DNA from: Phoronis australis
Lineage: Eukaryota; Phoronida; Phoronidae
Direction of reading: 5' to 3'
Assembly: GCA_002633005.1 (NCBI GenBank)
Contig: NMRA01000005.1
Location: 2,017,739 to 2,081,738, forward strand
Length of the DNA stretch: 64,000 nucleotides
Shown: piece after piece, positions 61,501 to 64,000 of the stretch
Position numbering within the stretch: position 1 is the first letter of the stretch
Layout of the letters: each line of letters begins with the position of its first letter
Notes under the pieces: model-generated
Database searches by the model: none
Told to the model about the DNA's origin: nothing
What the model saw: the letters and a program-made list of their open reading frames with translations, nothing else
Position numbers and translations under genes: made by a program

Positions 61501-61666
61501 TTAATCGGTAGCGGATTTGGGGGGAGGCAATGGGGCCATGCTCCTGAAAATTCTCCCAGATTCCATTTGGAAGTTAGGGGGTGCGAATATCTGATAGGCA
61601 AAATCCTGGCTAATAGTCTGCCCTGCCCCCCCCCCAACTCAAAATCTTGGATTCGCCCCTGATAAT
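61501..61666. mobile_element. G+C-rich miniature element, unit 2 copy of the 41.2-kb insertion
   Basis: Element 61,506-61,661 (CGGTAGCGGATTTGGGG to CTTGGATTCGCCCCTG), flanked by TTAAT and ATAAT, at the same site as 41,188-41,340. Confidence 0.8.
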
Positions 61667-61950
61667 GAAATGGAACCAGTTCTGATAGTTTGTTATGACG
61701 AGTACGCAACCCCGTGTAATAACAACAGTTGATTGAAGAATCGGCGAAAGAACAAACTGGCCAATAGGTGACGCAATATTTCATAGCGCTGAAAGTCGAC
61801 GCAAAAGATCGAATAACGGTAGAACGCCAATTTTTAAACACCGGTAAATAACTTGGTTTACTCTAGGAAGAGCGTAGTTTTTCGTGACACAGATTTTATT
61901 TGACCATTTTTTGCCACAGCGACGCAAAGCTGTATATTTGGTGTACAGCT

Positions 61951-64000
61951 TTGCACATGTGTGCATGTTATGGTCAATGTTATTCGCCGTATTTTGAAAT
62001 AAGTGGTTTTTAAGTACTAGTCCACGAGAGCACCAGCCATGAGCGGCAAGGTGGGGGTCAGCCGATTTTCACCAAATTTGGCACATAGGTAGTCCTATGG
62101 GATCTATAAACAGCGGTAAAATATTTCCTCAAAATATTGCGTTTTTCTAAAGTTATAGGCTCAAACACATTTTACGGCTTCGCAGCCATGTTTTCACGGT
62201 ATAAAAACTGTCCAGTTTTAACTGTTCATATTTTTTCTTGAATGAAAGCTATTGATTTATTTTTCACTTGGCATTGTTTAGTGGTGACTGTAGATTGTTA
62301 CACAGATGTCTTGAAACACGATTCCGATTTACCACCCTCATTTAGTAGTTTTACTACACTGCCCCCCGTTATGCCATTTTGAGGTTGTGTTCAGTACACT
62401 GCTAGTGTACCAAATCTGCCCCCACTGCTATGAGAATGAAACTTAGCCAAAATGTTGACAAAACCTGTTACTTTCATTTCATAAAATAAAAACTTTGTCA
62501 GCCAGTTTATTAGTTATATATTTTGGCACCTCAAATGTACTAAAATGAGAAATTTTCATACATCTGAGATCGATGCGTGAGCAACGTAAAATTCGATTGT
62601 CCTTCATGTTTTTCGATATTTTTTAACAAGTTAGTTCCTCCTGAAAGTTTTGAACGTTTTACTACTGATCACTTAGGGCTATAGTACCCCTAAATACCAT
62701 ACATGGCTCCATTTTGTAAAAAGCCGATTATGATGTCCTCCACAGTGAACAGGGTCAGACATGAACTCGACAAATGTAGGTTATTTTGATTTACAGTTGT
62801 TTTACTTTGCAATTTCCTCATGGGTATTTCTTCACACATATTCAAGTGAGATTTTCTGTTGATCAAATGTTCATGCAATGCATTGTAATATCAAATGAAG
62901 GATAAGTTTGGTTGCATGACCGCAATTTTTCCCACGACTTAAAACAAAAGACCGCAGAAATTTTCCTGACGAAATACCGGGTTTGCAGTTCTGTAAAAAT
63001 ATTCGAATGACAAGACAAACTCCACCACTGTCCATGGCAACTCGTCGCATGTTTTTCGCCCATCGGTCCTATCACTGTTTTCCTTTGTTGTGTCATTGTT
63101 GGATGTAACAACACAGGTCGCATGGACATAGAACCTTGCGTACATCAGACCGTTGGCGATAAGTGCTCGTCATTATATCTTTATCATAACAACGGAAACA
63201 ATGAAGATGCTAATCTATTGTTCTCTATGCGACCAGGTTTCCCGTGGATGACCACAGATTAGAGGAATCCCAAAGTATCCACAAACAATGACCACGCACC
63301 TTAGTAACTATTACCGCGCACACGAATTCTTTCCATGGAACCTAAACACCGAATTTTTATATCCGTGTATTGTGTTGTATTGCTCATGGTACGGGTTCAG
63401 ACGCTGTTGTATTAAGATTCCAATCCCCAACCCTGTAATATGTAGTTTGAGTAAAATTTCTAGACAATGCAGGTTTATGGATTTATTCTCATTCAAATGA
63501 AGAGTAAAAATCAAATTCTGCACAGGTTTTTTAAAAGTAATCACTTATTGGAAGATCACACATCTAAAAATAAAACAATGTTTGACAATTTTATTCATTA
63601 TCTTATTTGAAAATTACCTACCTCACAGACAACTCATCTAAGTTGAAAATATTCCTCGTGAAAAAATATAAAACACCAACCAGAGACTTGTGTACTACAA
63701 AATATGTTTTCGTAATACAATGCAAAGATAACTGTAAAGTCAAAAGTGCAAATGTTATGACTCTAATAAAAAATTGCCTTCTAGATCTTTTCAACACTCT
63801 AATTGCTACAGGACAGAGTCAACCACACAAAGCTCATAATGTCAGGGAATTACATTTAAGGTGATGTAGTCTCACTGCGAAAAAGTGATTTCGTAATATC
63901 GCTTACAACACCGAAATCTCTTCTTCACAAACTTGAGGTAGCTGTATTTACCACATCAATGTTCTTATCAAAACTAACCACCACAAAATGAAAAATTGGC
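61951..64000. other. No recognisable gene at the right end
   Basis: Outside the duplicated unit. A plus-strand frame at 63,607-63,864 has a KYVFVIQCKDNCK segment and later Q..HK.H, faintly like GIY-YIG nuclease sequence of Penelope-type elements, but too weak to call. The sequence between 62,040 and 62,680 has only short frames. Confidence 0.4.

Larger units (their letters stand above)
43085..61950. repeat. Segmental duplication, unit 2 (with STAND gene copy 2)
   Basis: Collinear with unit 1 (block coordinates under that entry), but interrupted between 50,245 and 56,938 by sequence that has no unit 1 match or that is itself a second copy of unit sequence. Homology is last seen near 61,795-61,950, where an ACACCGGTAAATAA-like block also matches 48,755. 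Confidence 0.85.

Noticed and set aside
63607-63864. Penelope-type GIY-YIG nuclease relic
   Set aside because: Only a faint KYVFVIQC...C and late His pattern is seen; the GIY and YIG signatures are absent.

Overview
The window looks like AT-rich nuclear DNA from an animal, most likely a marine invertebrate. The reasons are spliced exons, relics of several metazoan retrotransposon types (two kinds of non-LTR element plus Ty3/gypsy), hAT-like and miniature DNA transposons, very low coding density, and an expanded STAND NTPase-TPR gene type common in invertebrate genomes. I cannot name the species. There are no operons, bacterial ribosome sites or CRISPR arrays.

Only two genes are certain. They are paralogous minus-strand terminal exons (30,732-32,899 and 45,438-47,602), each encoding an NB-ARC-type P-loop NTPase followed by about six TPR repeats. 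They sit in equivalent places in two large, diverged tandem units: unit 1 at about 27.6-41.5 kb and unit 2 at about 43.1-61.9 kb. The first 300 bases of the window match the far end of these units, so the array probably continues to the left. Both exons lack an in-frame ATG and begin at a shared phase-1 splice acceptor, so the N-terminal part must come from upstream exons that I could not identify.

Region by region: 0-12 kb holds unannotated DNA, a LINE 3' end, a candidate terminal exon (5,518-5,742), a Ty3/gypsy pol relic, one copy of a ~1 kb hAT-like non-autonomous element, a tRNA-like sequence and a 92-bp tandem repeat. At 12.4-14.5 kb there are two 1,062-bp near-identical copies joined by a single N, probably an assembly join of two alleles. 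From 15.2 to 21.4 kb, diverged repeat copies are interrupted by a dead LINE (filled site; the empty site is at ~3.4 kb) and by the second, inverted hAT-like copy with a perfect 8-bp target duplication. 21.4-27.6 kb is nearly empty apart from a short RT relic and a palindromic AT repeat. 27.6-62 kb is the duplicated STAND gene region, with nested duplication (50.8-53.8 against 55.6-60.0 kb), assembly gaps, and several insertions of a G+C-rich miniature element with CAGTGGCGGAT ends and 5-bp target duplications. 62-64 kb holds nothing I recognise.

Functionally, the only coherent story is a local expansion of cytosolic NTPase-TPR proteins, plausibly innate immune or cell-death sensors by analogy with other NB-ARC/TPR STAND proteins. 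That role is inference; the domain assignment is seen directly.
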